Source: Ctenosaura bakeri (taxonomy: Eukaryota > Chordata > Lepidosauria > Squamata > Iguanidae). Taken from it: 64,000 bases of DNA. The position numbers and the translations under genes were made by a program. The notes beneath the pieces were generated by a model. The model had not been told where the DNA came from. It did not search any database and was given only the letters and a program-made list of their open reading frames with translations. Positions 33,881 to 44,953 of this stretch are shown in pieces. Position 1 is the stretch's first letter; each line of letters begins with the position of its first letter. The stretch covers positions 806,001 through 870,000 of the forward strand of contig CAOLHI010000073.1 of assembly GCA_948474755.1 (NCBI GenBank), given 5' to 3'.

Positions 33881-34373
33881 CACATGTGTCAAACACAAGG
33901 CCCGTGGGCCAAATCCAGCCCACCAGGCCATTTCATGTGGCTGTTGTACAACTGCAACTGCAGCACTCTCCCTGCCTGGCAAGCCCAGTCCCCGCATTGC
34001 GGGCCCCCGGCTGCCAGTATTCTGAAGAGGGGCCCAGCAGCCAGCACTTGCAATCTACTTCTACTTCCGACTGCTCCTCCATCCAAGTCTCACTGTGAGA
34101 TCGTTGTAGGGGTTACCATGACAACACTCTGTATGGCTCGCAAGAATTGGACAGAGGAGCAGTCAGAAGTAGAAGAAGACTGCAAGTGCTGGCTGCTGGG
34201 ACCCTCTTCAAAATACTGGCAGCTGGGGGCCCAAAGTGTGGGGATTGGGCTCACCAGGTACAGAGAGGGGCGGAGGGGGGGCAGAAAGAAATACAATTAC
34301 AGATACAGCCAGCTCTTTGAGGACGACTATAATGCTGATGCAGCCCATGATGAAATTGAATTTGACACCCCTG
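33881..34373. mobile_element. Non-autonomous hAT element with internal inverted repeat
   Basis: Begins CACATGTGTCAAACAC and ends GAATTTGACACCCCTG, hAT-type termini. Flanking octamers ATCTAAAA (33873-33880) and ATCCAAAA (34374-34381) match at 7 of 8, the 8-bp duplication expected of hAT. Inside, about 33985-34088 and 34145-34250 are inverted copies of one ~105-bp GC-rich segment separated by about 55 bp. A 186-codon frame spans almost the whole element but has no transposase domain and is due to the GC-rich content. Confidence 0.9.
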
Positions 34374-34381
34374 ATCCAAAA

Positions 34382-34884
34382 CATAACAGAGGAATAGTTC
34401 CTCCAGCTCACTCCAATTCCTACTTTAGTTCATTATGGAAATAATTCTAGCTTATATATGACATTGGAACTTGCTCCTGTTGTCCTACTTTATTAAGTTC
34501 CCACCACCAGGAAAAGCAGCCAGCTCTGTGGTCATATCTGCAGTCTACTGGCTGCAGCTAAGTAAGATTATTAATGTCTTTGAAGCTAAACAATCATTTT
34601 GGTATTTTGGGAAGTTATTGGACTACATATGGCCAACCATTGAGGCCAGGATCTGAACAGGCAAAACTAATCTGATTAGAGATGTAACTTAATAAGAAAC
34701 CAGAAATCATTCAATGCCAGCTTCTTTGGTCTGAGTGCATTAAGGGATAGTGGTCTAGAGGGTCTTATGAAATAAAAGCTTTCCTTCTCACCCTCTCCCC
34801 CACATATCAATATTTAACAGAATCTCCACTGAGAGAATTATTTTTCAATGAGACTTCACTTAAATATACTATCCACTTCCATCC
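34382..34884. other. Unassigned noncoding stretch
   Basis: Nothing recognised. Confidence 0.35.
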
Positions 34885-34928
34885 AAGAAAGAAAGAATGA
34901 AAGAAAGAAAGAAAAAGATGGAAAGAAA
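34885..34928. repeat. (GAAA)n microsatellite, impure
   Basis: GAAA units with two interruptions, directly abutting the MITE at 34929. The MITE's flanking AAA duplication is part of this tract. Confidence 0.9.
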
Positions 34929-35131
34929 GGCCATTTCCACCCCATGTTGTTATAGTGCTATCATTCAACTTTCAACATCCTGTGGAATTCTGGGGCTTGT
35001 AGTTTATTGAGGCCAAGGAGCTCTCTGGCTGAGAATTCCAAAGGCCCCCTCTCTAAACTGCAAAGCCCAGGATTCCGTAGGATGCTGAAAGTAGAATAAC
35101 AGCACTAGAACAATGTAGTGTGGAAATTGCC
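34929..35131. mobile_element. Short GGCC-type MITE, full length
   Basis: A 203-bp foldback element, GGCCATTTCCACCCCATG to TGTAGTGTGGAAATTGCC. AAA flanks both ends, though in an A-rich tract this is weak evidence of duplication. All internal blocks are present. Confidence 0.92.
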
Positions 35132-35269
35132 AAAGAAAGATAAGAAAATGGGCAAAAAAAAACCCTTGAAAACAGGTTGAAGCATACTCTCTCTGTGCCA
35201 GAGGGGTCATTCAAGAGTTTGGACTAATGAGTCTTCAAAAAAGAAAGTTGCAGTAAGTGTACAAGTAAT

Positions 35270-35342
35270 ATAAAAATCCCATGACAGGTTTGCCTTAGGG
35301 TTGTCACAAGTCAGAAATGACTTGAAGACACACAACAACAAA
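35270..35342 (+). mobile_element. tRNA-derived SINE 3' fragment
   Basis: AAAATCCCATGACAGG, then GTCAGAAATGACTTGAAG and ACACACAACAACAA. Only the tail is present. Confidence 0.85.
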
Positions 35343-35506
35343 TAGAAATAGAAACCACAAAATCAGGTGATAAGTTTAGAAGAAACCAGGTTCAGGTGCC
35401 CACTCAGCCAGGAAGGTGAATGGGTAATTTGGGAGCAGCCACTGCAGGCATGAATGAATTTGTTGCTTGTCTTTATAATAAATCCATCCTGAACCACTTC
35501 CAAACT

Positions 35507-36715
35507 CTGTTTTGTTTTGTTTTTATTAAGCTTTTCCAAATACAATAAAAATCAAATTACATAGAAACAAAGAAAAAAGAGAAAAACAAAACCACAAAAA
35601 GGAACACCACAGGAGAGCAAAAAATAAGAAGAAAAAAGCTAAGATAGCAAAAACAAGAACAGTAAAGAACATAACATTGCCATCCAGTCTTCCTAACATA
35701 GATTGTACATGACTGTATAGGTTAACTTCTTCATTTGTAGATGCCATTCAAATATTTCAACTACTTATTTTTCAGAATATACTAATTGTATCACTTATAG
35801 TTAACATATTGTATTCTTTGTCTTGCAAAACCCTGTCAAAGATTCCTACTCTTTCAAAAAAAGTCTCCAATGATTTTTTCTGTCATCAGTGTTGATAGTT
35901 AATCCATTTCAGATAAGTCTATTAATTTCAGTAGCCAATCTTCACTTGTTGGTATCTCTTCATTTTTCTTTTTCTGCATATATAATAAACTTGCAGCAGT
36001 GGTCATATAATACCTTCCCATACTTCTTCTCAAGATGATCTTCTACCAGTCTCAACAAATATAATTCAGGTTTTAATTAAACTTTAAACTTCAAGATTGA
36101 CTCCAGAATTTTTTGGTCATCTCAAAGGTCCACCACATGTGATTAAAAAAAAAACACCACTTGTTGAACACATTTCCAACACACATTAGAAACTGCTTTA
36201 TACATTTCGGACAATTTTTCAGATACCATCGATACATCATCTTATAAAAATTCTCTTTATGATGATAATTCAATGTAAGTTTAATTCCCTCCAACCACAG
36301 TTTTCCATTGTTACAACTGCATACCATGTCCAACATTTTCTGCCAATATTATTTTACGATCTTTAACCTATTCCTCTTCCAACTTTATTTTTAACATAAG
36401 TTTATATATCCTACCAATCATCATCATCAGAAAACAATTCTTCATCAAATTCTGATTTGTCCCTGACTTGTCAAATTATACAATTGTTGATCGATTTTAA
36501 ATCTTTCTGTTATCTGTCTATAAGAAAGCCATTGAAAAGTATACCTTTCTGAAAGTAATCCTTCATTTGACTTAATTTTGTATTGTTGTTGGTCAACATC
36601 TAAGAGATCTCAATAAGTTGCTCACTTATTGTCTTCTTCCTATAAAAGGCCTCTTGCAATGAAACTCATGAAGTGTCTTAGGTTTGTATCTGCTCCATAA
36701 TCTTGGTTTGTATCT
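35507..36715 (-). mobile_element. L1 LINE 3' end, copy B
   Basis: On the minus strand, upstream of 36340, the sequence encodes an eroded segment of late ORF2 (FNGFLIDR, SQGQIRI-like texture). At 36336-36091 comes KENFYKMMYRWYL and NHMWWTFEMTKKFW, the ORF2 C-terminal block matching the L1 at 2898. Then follow SEDWLLKLIDLSEMD (about 35960-35910), a 3' UTR and an AATAAAAACAAAACAAAAC tail ending near 35507. Stops and shifts throughout. The 5' end is truncated where copy A ends. Confidence 0.87.
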
Positions 36716-36722
36716 GCTCCAA
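36684..36722. repeat. Short direct repeat at the L1-L1 junction
   Basis: GGTTTGTATCTGCTCC occurs twice, 23 bp apart, at the junction between L1 copies A and B. It may be a local duplication or a relic of the insertion. Confidence 0.7.
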
Positions 36723-37640
36723 ATTCTTCTTTTTATTAAAAAAAAAAAAAGTTTTAAACATAAACACAAAAACACACACATACCAATCAAAACAATACAT
36801 CCAAAAAAGAAGACATAATTAAACAAAAAATTACACATAAAATTATTAAACACAATACAAAACATATTTTAACTAAACTAACAAAGCTTAACTAAATTAA
36901 ACAAAAGAAAAAAAAACTAGAACTAATTAAAATGGTTCCCACTCTTGTTGCAAACAGCTCCTACTATGAATAAAAGTACTTAACTTAAAGTCTTTTTACT
37001 CAAAGTTACTATTAAATTTGTTGCTCATTATATTTATACTTATTTATACACATTGTATTTCAAAATCTTTACCCAACAACTATTTTAAATTCTGAATTTT
37101 TTAAATTTCTATTTCAGACAACATATTTACATTGTTGGTCAATAGAAAATATCATTAGTTAATTCTATAAACCATTGATTAATTGATTAAGTCTCAGTAA
37201 ATCTGTTGAACCTATTAAATAAGCCATACCTATATTAAAAATGTTAAAATAGCAACAACCTATAGTCATATTTAATTTTCAGAATCTCTCTCTCATGATA
37301 ACAATAAAATTACAGATTAAAAAGAAACAGTAAAATGCAACTTCCAAACCCTAAAATCATCAATTCACCCTCATTTTCTCTGTAGTCCATTAGAAATCTC
37401 CATTCCGAAACAAACTCTTTTTCAGTATTTCCCTTTAATTTAACTGACAACTTGTCCACCTCCACAATTGTTATCAACCTGTTAAGCCATTCAGCCATTG
37501 TTGGAATCTCCATTTTGTTGCAGTACTTTGAGTACACAAGTCTCACTGCTAGTAACATATACTGAAGTGGTTCCTGTTGCTGTTTGTCAATGCTGGTACC
37601 ATCTATCCAAATTCCTAATAAAAACAATTCAAAATAGCAA
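36723..37640 (-). mobile_element. L1 LINE 3' end, copy A
   Basis: Encodes the last ORF2 segment, MFLLGIWIDG to FVSEWRFLMDYREN (37627 to about 37375). A 3' UTR of about 600 bp follows, ending in a T-run and AATAAAAAGAAG at 36723, the same 3' signature as the L1 at 2898-4025. It lies directly upstream of copy B in the same direction. No target duplication found. Confidence 0.87.
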
Positions 37641-37809
37641 ACGGTAGCCGAGGAACAGAGCTCTGCGCATAAGCACCACCATCCTGGTTGTTTTAGCCAA
37701 CCCAGGTTAAGAAGCAGAGAAGAAGCCCTGGTGAGTAATGGAAGAATGCTAGCAGAGGCTGATGCTCAATCTATGGGCTGCTTGAATCTTGGCCCTTGTA
37801 GATCACTCT

Positions 37810-38251
37810 GGCCATTTCCACATGGGGTGTTTTAAACAGGGCAAAGCATCCTCCAGGGAGGACGTCTGCATCTGGGATCAGACTGGGTTGGAGCTACTGA
37901 ACATAGATCCGCAGTCCAGCCCACTCCCGAACGACCCCAAGTGGTCGTCCAGCCTGCTTTTGAAAGACCGCTAAAAACAGGTCTTTCAAAAGCACGGAGC
38001 GCGCCACTGCAAGCCTGCTCCCATATGCAGATTTGCAGACTCGCATTGGTGCGAGCCTGCGATCTGCCGGGGGCGGGCTTTAGGCTGGCGAGCTTCAGCG
38101 GTTGGTCAAGAGCCTCGTCCAACTGGAAGCCGCCATTTTCATCCCCGGAGCAGTGCGGAGCGGTGGCCACGGACTGCTCCAAAGAAACGTGGACCAGACT
38201 GGAGAGCCCAAAAGTCCGGTGAGTAGCATCTCGCCCCGTGCAGAAATGGCC
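37810..38251. mobile_element. Long GGCC-type element
   Basis: 442 bp. Termini GGCCATTTCCACATGGGG and CCCCGTGCAGAAATGGCC are inverted. TCT flanks both (37807-37809 and 38252-38254). The GC-rich core shares short stretches with 29441-29970 (GGTTGGTC / GACCAACCGC; GAAGCCGCCATTTTC, a YY1-like site on the minus strand). GGTCTTTCAAAAGC at 37979 is the inverse of GCTTTTGAAAGACC at 37957, a small internal hairpin. The 170-codon minus frame has no domain. Confidence 0.9.
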
Positions 38252-38254
38252 TCT

Positions 38255-38696
38255 GTGCTGCTTGAAGGAGGGAAAGGCTGAGGAAGCAAAAAAAAAAAAA
38301 AGCTGAGGTGAGAGCTTCCTTCTCATGTTCATAATACCAAACAATTTACTGAAGAAGAAGAGATGCTAAAGAAGCTCAAGAGGCTCAGTAGCATAAAGTT
38401 CATCTGTTCTAGTTCAGAGCTTGGGGAATTGCTTTTAATAAAGTGCTACATTGTCTGTACTTGTTGCTGCTGATGGTGGTTATTGGTTGGCATGTTTTTA
38501 AACTGCTTTTAATTCTATCTATAGTTTAATTGTATTTTAACATGTGGATGTCTTAATGAAGTGAAATTTTTATCTACACATGTTTTAAGTTTGTAAGCCT
38601 TGAGTCTCAGGAATGAGGAGAAAAAAGTATGATATAATGAATTGATGGTGGCTGTGGTCACGGTGAGGAGGAGGAGAGGGAGGTAGAGGAAGACAG
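38255..38696. other. Unassigned noncoding stretch
   Basis: An A-run lies at 38288-38300. Nothing else recognised. Confidence 0.35.
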
Positions 38697-39140
38697 CAGT
38701 TCCATCCCTCCCTCCCTTCATATATACCCCACCTTTTTCCAAAGTGAGGTTTGAGGTGACTTACAAAATAGAGGGTATTACAATAATAACAAGTACAGTC
38801 AAAAACATGCAAAAAGCTGAAATTAAAACAGCATTAAACTAAAAACAGAGTTGAAATCATTTAAATTATTACTTTAAGACAGAGACTAAAAGTAGTACTG
38901 CACCATGAAAGCCATTTTTTTAAAAAAATAAAAATAAAATCAATTCCAAAAACCTTGCTGAACTTTTTAAAAAGTCTTCACTTTCTACCAAAAAAGCAAA
39001 GAAAGAGCCATCTTAGTTTCTCTTGGAATGGAGTTCCACAGTCTGGGAACAGACACCAAGAAAGTCCTCTCCTGCATTCCCACCAAACAAGCCTGTGAAG
39101 GAGATGGAAAGAAGAAAAATGCTTTTCTCAAATGTCTTAC
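38697..39140 (-). mobile_element. L2/CR1-clade LINE 3' region, inverted
   Basis: The + strand reads ATATACCCCACCTTTTTCC, then an A-rich part and GGAATGGAGTTCCACAGTCT, GGAACAGACACCAAGAAAG and CCACCAAACAAGCCTGTGA. This is the reverse complement of the end of the RAFSVAAPxLWNSL-encoding region and 3' UTR of such LINEs. The exact clade is uncertain. Confidence 0.6.
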
Positions 39141-39884
39141 AGCATAGGCAGCCTCATATGTGAAGATGAAGTTCTTGAAATAGCCTGTACCTGGGTGGTC
39201 GATAGTTCCCAGAATCCTCCCGCCAGCATGGCCAATGAAAAAATAATTTTCCAGGATTTGCTCTTCTTATTCCACTTCCATAGCCAGCAGTCAGCTTTTT
39301 AGCCTAATACGGCTTTTACCAGGTGGAAAATGGAAGAACCCCTCCATTTCAAGCCACTTTGGAAGAGAAGTAAGACAGCAGGCTCTGCCATGACTCATCT
39401 GGATAGCCATGGGAGACAAAAAGGATTTAAGATTAGCTTGGGGGAGTGCTGTCATTGGCTTTAATCAAAGGAAGACCTTTTTGAGATTCTTGTCGACATG
39501 TAATGCAAGAATCAGATTGGACAAGAAGTTTCCAGTATATGAGTTAAGACAGTGCGGTCAAAGTGTACTACTTGGATGAGGTACTTCACTCTGGGGTGGC
39601 CTGCGGTGTTGCTGGATTTTTAATGAAGGGAAATTCAGAAACACTGATCTAACCAGCTTTCATTGATTGGGAAACTCTCATCCCAGATGTATTTATACAC
39701 AAGCAGCAAAGCAGCATCAGTCTACAGAAAACTTCTACTTGGCTCTACCTTCTCTTCTCTCTTCTGAAGTACTGGCCCCTTTGATCATGCTCAGGCTCCT
39801 CTCAGCAGCTGCCATTTCCTGAGAGGCCCCAATATAGAAACACTGGCTCAACAGCCAGTTAATCTCCTAGCACACACTTTTTCA
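39141..39884. other. Unassigned noncoding stretch
   Basis: CAGAATCCTCCCGCCAGCAT at 39211 resembles one arm of the short hairpin elements. The rest is unassigned. Confidence 0.35.
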
Positions 39885-40500
39885 TGTGTGGAAAGTTACA
39901 GAACAGGATCCACTATGCCAGGAACACCAGGCCACAAGCAGGTATTATCTATTGATTATAGGGAATATGTAACTCCTTTGCTGAAGCAGTTCCAATGGCT
40001 TCCAGTCCATTTCAGGGCAGAAGTGCTGATTATGAGCTATAAAGTCCTATATGGCTTAGGTCCAGATTCTGAAACACTGTTCTCTTCCTATATGAGCATG
40101 CCCAAGTTTTAAAATCTTCAGGAGCAGGAAGCTACCACCACAAATACTTCCAGTGAGGACTTAGAAGAAAGCCTTGTTGGTGGCTGCTCCCAGGTAATAG
40201 TATTCTCTTCCAAGAGAGGCTCCCTTGGCCCTCTCTCTGTTCTCTTTTCATCAATCGGCAAAGACCTTCCTATTTAAACAGGCCTTCAACTTTTAACTGT
40301 TTAGGACAATGCAATGAGTGCTCTGTTTTTTTGAACATGCAGCATATTTTATTGTGTTCTTAATTCTTTTAAATGAATGCTTCTTAGTGAATTATTGTTC
40401 AATGCTTTTTCAAACAGTGTTTGATTTACAAATTAGCTAAAGCTGTTTGAGTTGCTTATGAAAGAAAAGCAGGTAATAAACAAATGAACAAACAAATTAC
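39885..40500 (+). mobile_element. L2 LINE 3' end
   Basis: The frame 39888-40109 gives TPLLKQFQWLPVHFRAEVLIMSYKVLYGLGPD in pieces, matching the LHWLPI...YKALHGLAP block of L2 ORF2. Further on come AAAGCCTTGTTGGTGGCTGC (40150), CGGCAAAGACCTTCCTATTT (40256) and a 3' UTR. The end near 40490 reads AGGTAATAAACAAATGAAC. Stops show it is inactive. Confidence 0.85.
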
Positions 40501-40751
40501 ATAGGCTACAAAGCGGCGGGGGAGCAGATGTTGCTTGACTAAGAACTCCCATCAAGCCTCAGCAACAGTCAGGCTGGCTTTCTAGAGGATCACAGATTTC
40601 TCAGTTCTGTTCTAGAATTTGTTTAAAATAGTATGGGGCCTCAAAAGTATGGCAAGTCCATAATATTCTAGAAAGAATGAACTGAAATAGGGATATTTTC
40701 TTGAAAACCTTTTTGTTAGTAGAAGTTGTTCGCAAAAGCCCTACTGCTGCT

Positions 40752-40890
40752 TTGTTGTTGTTGTTCCTGAACTATGACACCCCCAAGGCAAATCTGTCAT
40801 GGGGTTTTCTGGGGCTGAGAGTGTGTGATATGCCCAAGGTCTAACGCTGGTCTCCAGGGTCACAGTCCAACTATCAAACCACTATACTAT
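40752..40890 (-). mobile_element. tRNA-derived SINE
   Basis: The + strand shows TTGTTGTTGTTG, AAGGCAAATCTGTCATGGGG, TTTCTGGGGCTGAGAGTGTG and CTATCAAACCACTATACTAT. About 25 bp between the tail and the body are lost. Confidence 0.87.
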
Positions 40891-43224
40891 GATGATTCTC
40901 ACTATTGCTGCTACCTTACTAGAAAAGGAACCTAGAGACTGGATTGTACAGAACTTTTCTAAGCACTCCGAAACCCTTTCAAGGGAACCCAATGGCTGCT
41001 GGAAAGGACACACTGTTAAACTTCCAAGTGTGTCAGGAAGAAACAATTGTGTATCTGATGAAATAGCTAGTTACTCAATAAGCAGAAGAGTTTCAAAAAA
41101 AAATCATCTAGTTTGTGAAGTGCACCATCAGCCCTCATATCTTCACCACATCCACCAAACCAACTTTAAAACCCCCAAGTCTTCTCTTACCAATTAAAAC
41201 CATTTTTAAATCCACAAGAATAATAAAAAGCAAATCCACCAAGCAAAACACATGCCAATTTGAGGGCATTCTTGTGATTTTTAATATTTATTGTAAAGAA
41301 ATAAAACCAGAGCTGTTCTTTTTAAAAAGGAAGGAATTGGCTGCCCCTGACCATAGCGATGATGAGGAGTTTAAATATAACTGCAAACGTAAAATGTTAA
41401 AACTCCCATAAACAGATCTGAAAGTCAGCCAAAGGTAGGTGGGTTGGTAGTGAAGTTATGTTAACTGCTCCAGCAAGGCCATTTTCATGAAAGCATATCT
41501 ATAAGAAATGGAGAGGGAAGGAGATTACTTGATTATAATCTTTGGACTGGATTTCAAGGTTTGAAATTCCAAGGGGACGTGGATGTTTTGCTCTATTTTG
41601 TTATTATAATTAATATTTGATTTTTTCCCCTTGTGCATCAACTCTCTTTGGTTAATTAGAGGTGAAACAGAGAGAGACAGAGAGAGAGATTCACAATATA
41701 GACATAGATTTTGTAAATATTTAACACAAATAAAGCATCGTAGTGTGCTTAGCCAGGTAAACACACTTCCTAAAAGACCACCTCATTTTAGCAGGGTTGG
41801 AGTCTGGGAAAGTGATTAATTCTAGGAAGGCCAATATAGTTCTTTGTACCTGGGGAATGCTGGAGTGAAATGAAAGTTCTAATTAAAAACTTGCTCATTT
41901 GCTCAACCCAGAGCTGAGTGGTATAGCATAGAACAGGCCAGGTCCTTCTCCAGCGGTGCTCATAAAGCTGTCAATAAGCCCCGGTGGTGTGAAAAACCAT
42001 CCCTTCTAAAGAATTGGCTTCTAGCTTAAAAAAAAAATTAAAGAGGAAAAAAAGGCAAAAAACGCAGTCCTCTTCTGTTCAGTAAAACCTAAGAAATCAT
42101 CTGGGATTATATAAACAGCAAATTTAACAGTATATTAGCACTGCTTATAGAACACAAGACCACTTGCCCAGCTAAGAATGCCAAAGTCCAACACAGGATA
42201 ATGATGACATTCTATTGGTGAAAAACTTTTCTGTATATAAAAAGAAAAAAAAGTTCCTCTATAAAAGAAAACAGCACAATTTGCCTTCACTGATCAAAGC
42301 AATACAACAAGATTCTTCACAGACATGGCAGTGGTGCCAACCAGCAAAGATATAGAGAAAGATATATATAGTTGCTTTTTTATTTTGCTTGGCAAGCAAC
42401 CAGTTCACAGAGGTAAGCGCATATGGAAGGAATGTAGGGTTAATAGCTGTTTAGAGCTTAGTCCACAAGTTGGTCCTGTTGGAGAATTTGGATTAAGCCA
42501 ATTAAAGCACAGCTTCATCAAGTTAAGCTGAAACATTGGGTCTCCCCCCTCCCCTGCTGCCACCTTTTAGGTGCCCTGAGGTGTCAATGGTTAGATGCCT
42601 GAATAGGAGACCTGTTTTCCAGATGTGACCATCACAGCTGGGGGAAAAGGCCCATCACCTTATCTTTACAGACTCCAAAGCCTCTGGAATATTAAAACGG
42701 TTACTTCTCTTCATAAAATTAATAGTGTGCTTTTTATAGGATTCAGCACCAGCTGGGAGCCTGATTTTGTTTATAAAGGGCTGTTAATACAATTACCAGG
42801 CTACTTGACACTGTAAATTTTCTGTTGTTTTCTTTTCCTCGTTTGGGAGATTCTCATTTAGATGTGCATTTAAAATCAGGTAGGATCATTACTGAAGCCT
42901 CATGTTCAGGCAAGCTGATTTGAAGGTTGCCTTGCCAGTTGCTTAATAGACTACACATTGAGTTTTCTAATGACAATAAAAGTTTCCTTCCTGCCAAAAA
43001 AACAAAACTCTCACATAAAATCCCCTCCTTGCAGATGGAAAGGATTTCTGGAAGCTTTAAAGAAACAAGTCAAATTTTCTAATGTCTGATTTAGCCATGA
43101 GGAAGAAGAATGTGTTTCTGATAGAGATTTGCAAACTTTTTCACCATCAGTGCCATAAACTAAAAGTAAAACAAGTGTTCCCAAATGGAACTAACATGAA
43201 TGGTGGACTGAAGTGTATCTATAT
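40891..43224. other. Unassigned stretch, possible conserved noncoding DNA
   Basis: Positions about 42400-43010 are long, complex, non-repetitive sequence with words such as TAAGCCAATTAAAG, TTATCTTTAC, ATAAAATTAATAG and CTGTTAATACAATTA. By texture it is the strongest candidate here for a conserved enhancer-like element. An AGAGAGACAGAGAGAGAG tract lies at 41668-41687. No exon recognised. Confidence 0.35.
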
Positions 43225-43445
43225 GCATAGTTAGAGTAGTCTGAGACCACCAGCAATCATGATTCCATCCTATAGAATCCTAAGATTTATTTTTTTGGCA
43301 ACAGACTGAGAATTCCTTGCTAGGGAGTTCAATTATGGTAGTTCCAGCAGGGCACTAAAATTCTCTAAGCAGCAATTTCTTCAACAAACCACAAATATTC
43401 TGTAGAATGGAGCCATGACTATTTCAATGGTATCAAACTGCTATG
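43225..43445. mobile_element. Old foldback MITE
   Basis: Inverted arms such as CATGATTCCATCCTATAGAAT and ATTCTGTAGAATGGAGCCATG, with TGAGAATTCCTTGCTAGGGA in the middle. The plan is like the GGCC-type MITE, but the sequence and ends differ, so it is probably an older or separate family. Confidence 0.55.
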
Positions 43446-43811
43446 ACCGAGTAATATGGATTTATATTCTCTCTGTTAGAGCTCTCTTATTCTAAGAAAG
43501 ACCCCATGAACACATTGACCATGAAGTCATTTGAGATATTCCTAAAAGCCACAGATAAGAATGCAAAATGGACTTTGAAAGGCCTTCTTCCCCATTGCAA
43601 GAGATCAGCTTTGACCTCTCCCACCATCAGGCAGGAATGGACTTTAAGTGGGCAACTATTCAAGAATGAGAAAAGCAGTTAAACTATTAGATGGCCAGTG
43701 TCATAATAAAGGCCAGTTTCAACTCCCTTGTCCCATCCACTTTTGAACAACCATATTCCTACCCATTCTATATCACAAAATAGGACTTCCAGTTCCTATA
43801 CTTAGAATCTG

Positions 43812-43975
43812 AATACCCTGAAGGGACCAGATCCCATGTGATCTGGGAAACAAAGCAGGCATAGCCTTGGTTCATACTTGGAAGAGGGACCACCAAGGAA
43901 TATTTTGTGTTGTAAGCTATGGTTCAGAACAAGGCAATGGCAAATCACTTCTTGACTATTTCTTGGATAATGTTG
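43812..43975 (+). mobile_element. 5S-rRNA-derived SINE, tail type A, 5' part
   Basis: CCAGATCCCATGTGATCTGG, AAACAAAGCAGGCATAGCC and TTGGTTCATACTTGGAAG follow the 5S rRNA internal promoter region. GGCAATGGCAAATCACTTC begins the tail. A CR1 insertion splits the SINE; its end resumes at 44266. Confidence 0.8.
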
Positions 43976-44265
43976 AGGAGGGAGTGGGCTTGTTTTCTGC
44001 TGCTTCTGAGACTAGGCCAAAGGGTAATGGATTCAAACTACAGGAATAGAGATGCCACCAGAACCTCAGGAAGAACTTCCTGACAGTCAGAGCTGTCCGG
44101 CAGTGGAATATGCTGCCTTGGAGAGTGGTGGAGTCTCCTTCTTTGGAGGTTTTTAAGCAGAAGCTGGATGGCCATCTGTCAGGAGTGCTTTGATATGGGT
44201 TCTCGCATGGCAAGGGGTTGAACTGGATGGCCCCCATGCTCTCTTCCAACTCTATGATTCTATGA
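43976..44265 (+). mobile_element. CR1 LINE 3' end, inserted in a 5S-SINE
   Basis: Matches the well-known CR1 3' region: GGATTCAAACTACAGGAATA, CAGGAAGAACTTCCTGACAG, GGAGTCTCCTTCTTTGGAGG and GAAGCTGGATGGCCATCTGT. It ends in the CR1 signature AACTCTATGATTCTATGA. Only the last ~280 bp are present, the usual 5' truncation. Confidence 0.93.
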
Positions 44266-44330
44266 AAACCCTATGAAATTCAGGGGGTCACCACACGTTG
44301 ATAGGTAGCTTGAAAGCACATGCAGTCCTG
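44266..44330 (+). mobile_element. 5S-rRNA-derived SINE, 3' part after CR1
   Basis: AAACCCTATGAAATTCAGGG, GATAGGTAGCTTGAAAGCAC and ATGCAG complete the tail of the SINE begun at 43812. The two parts read on directly once the CR1 is removed. Confidence 0.8.
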
Positions 44331-44451
44331 ACTTTGAAGGGCACATTAGAAGCAGAGGTGCTACTTCATGCTTTATTAGACATGTATCTGATGTCTCATT
44401 TAACAGATCTGATTCTTCTGACACACAGAGCATGAAACATGTAATCTCAGA

Positions 44452-44660
44452 GTATCACTGTGAACACAACTATTTTGACCAGTTGTGGAAACTAAGCAGG
44501 GAAGGTCCTGGTTAATTCTCAGATGAGAGACTCTTGGAATACTAGGAATCTCCAAGTAGGGTAAGAAAGAACCCTGCCTGAAGCACCACTGCTGTCAGTC
44601 AGAGTCAAAAAGACTAATTTGAATGAACCAAGAGTCTTACTCAAGCCAGCTTCCTGTGTT
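44452..44660 (+). mobile_element. 5S-rRNA-derived SINE, tail type B
   Basis: The head follows 5S rRNA (GTGGAAACTAAGCAGGGAAG, GTCCTGGTTAATTCTCAGAT, GAGAGACTCTTGGAATAC). The tail differs from the copies at 28285 and 43812: CACTGCTGTCAGTCAGAGTC, then CCAGCTTCCTGTGTT. The copy at 62611 has the same tail type. Confidence 0.82.
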
Positions 44661-44953
44661 CCTCTGAGAGCCTCTAAAAGCAGGTTAGGTTGACTGCTAG
44701 CCAGAGGCATCTGCTAGATGAAGGGATGCTCATTCACCCAACTCCTCACAGCCAACCAAAGGGATACAGAAGAGCAGCTTCTCTTGAGATAAGGCAACTG
44801 CAGGGGATATACATTCATGGTGCTACAATTCCCCAACACATCTATCAATATGGTGGCAAGGCAAATGTAGGACAGGCACCAGCCTTTCACTACCAATAGG
44901 CTAACAGTGGGAACAAGTTCTCACTTCTCTATAGAAGAACAGGAGCTCACATT
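44661..44953. other. Unassigned noncoding stretch
   Basis: Nothing recognised. Confidence 0.35.

Noticed and set aside
33884..34444. 186-codon open frame, the longest in the window
   Set aside because: It runs through a hAT element and its inverted repeat, has no transposase or other domain, and starts and ends without relation to any splice or promoter signal.
37832..38344. 170-codon minus-strand frame
   Set aside because: It lies in the GC-rich core of a GGCC-type element, where few stops are expected by chance, and matches no family I know.
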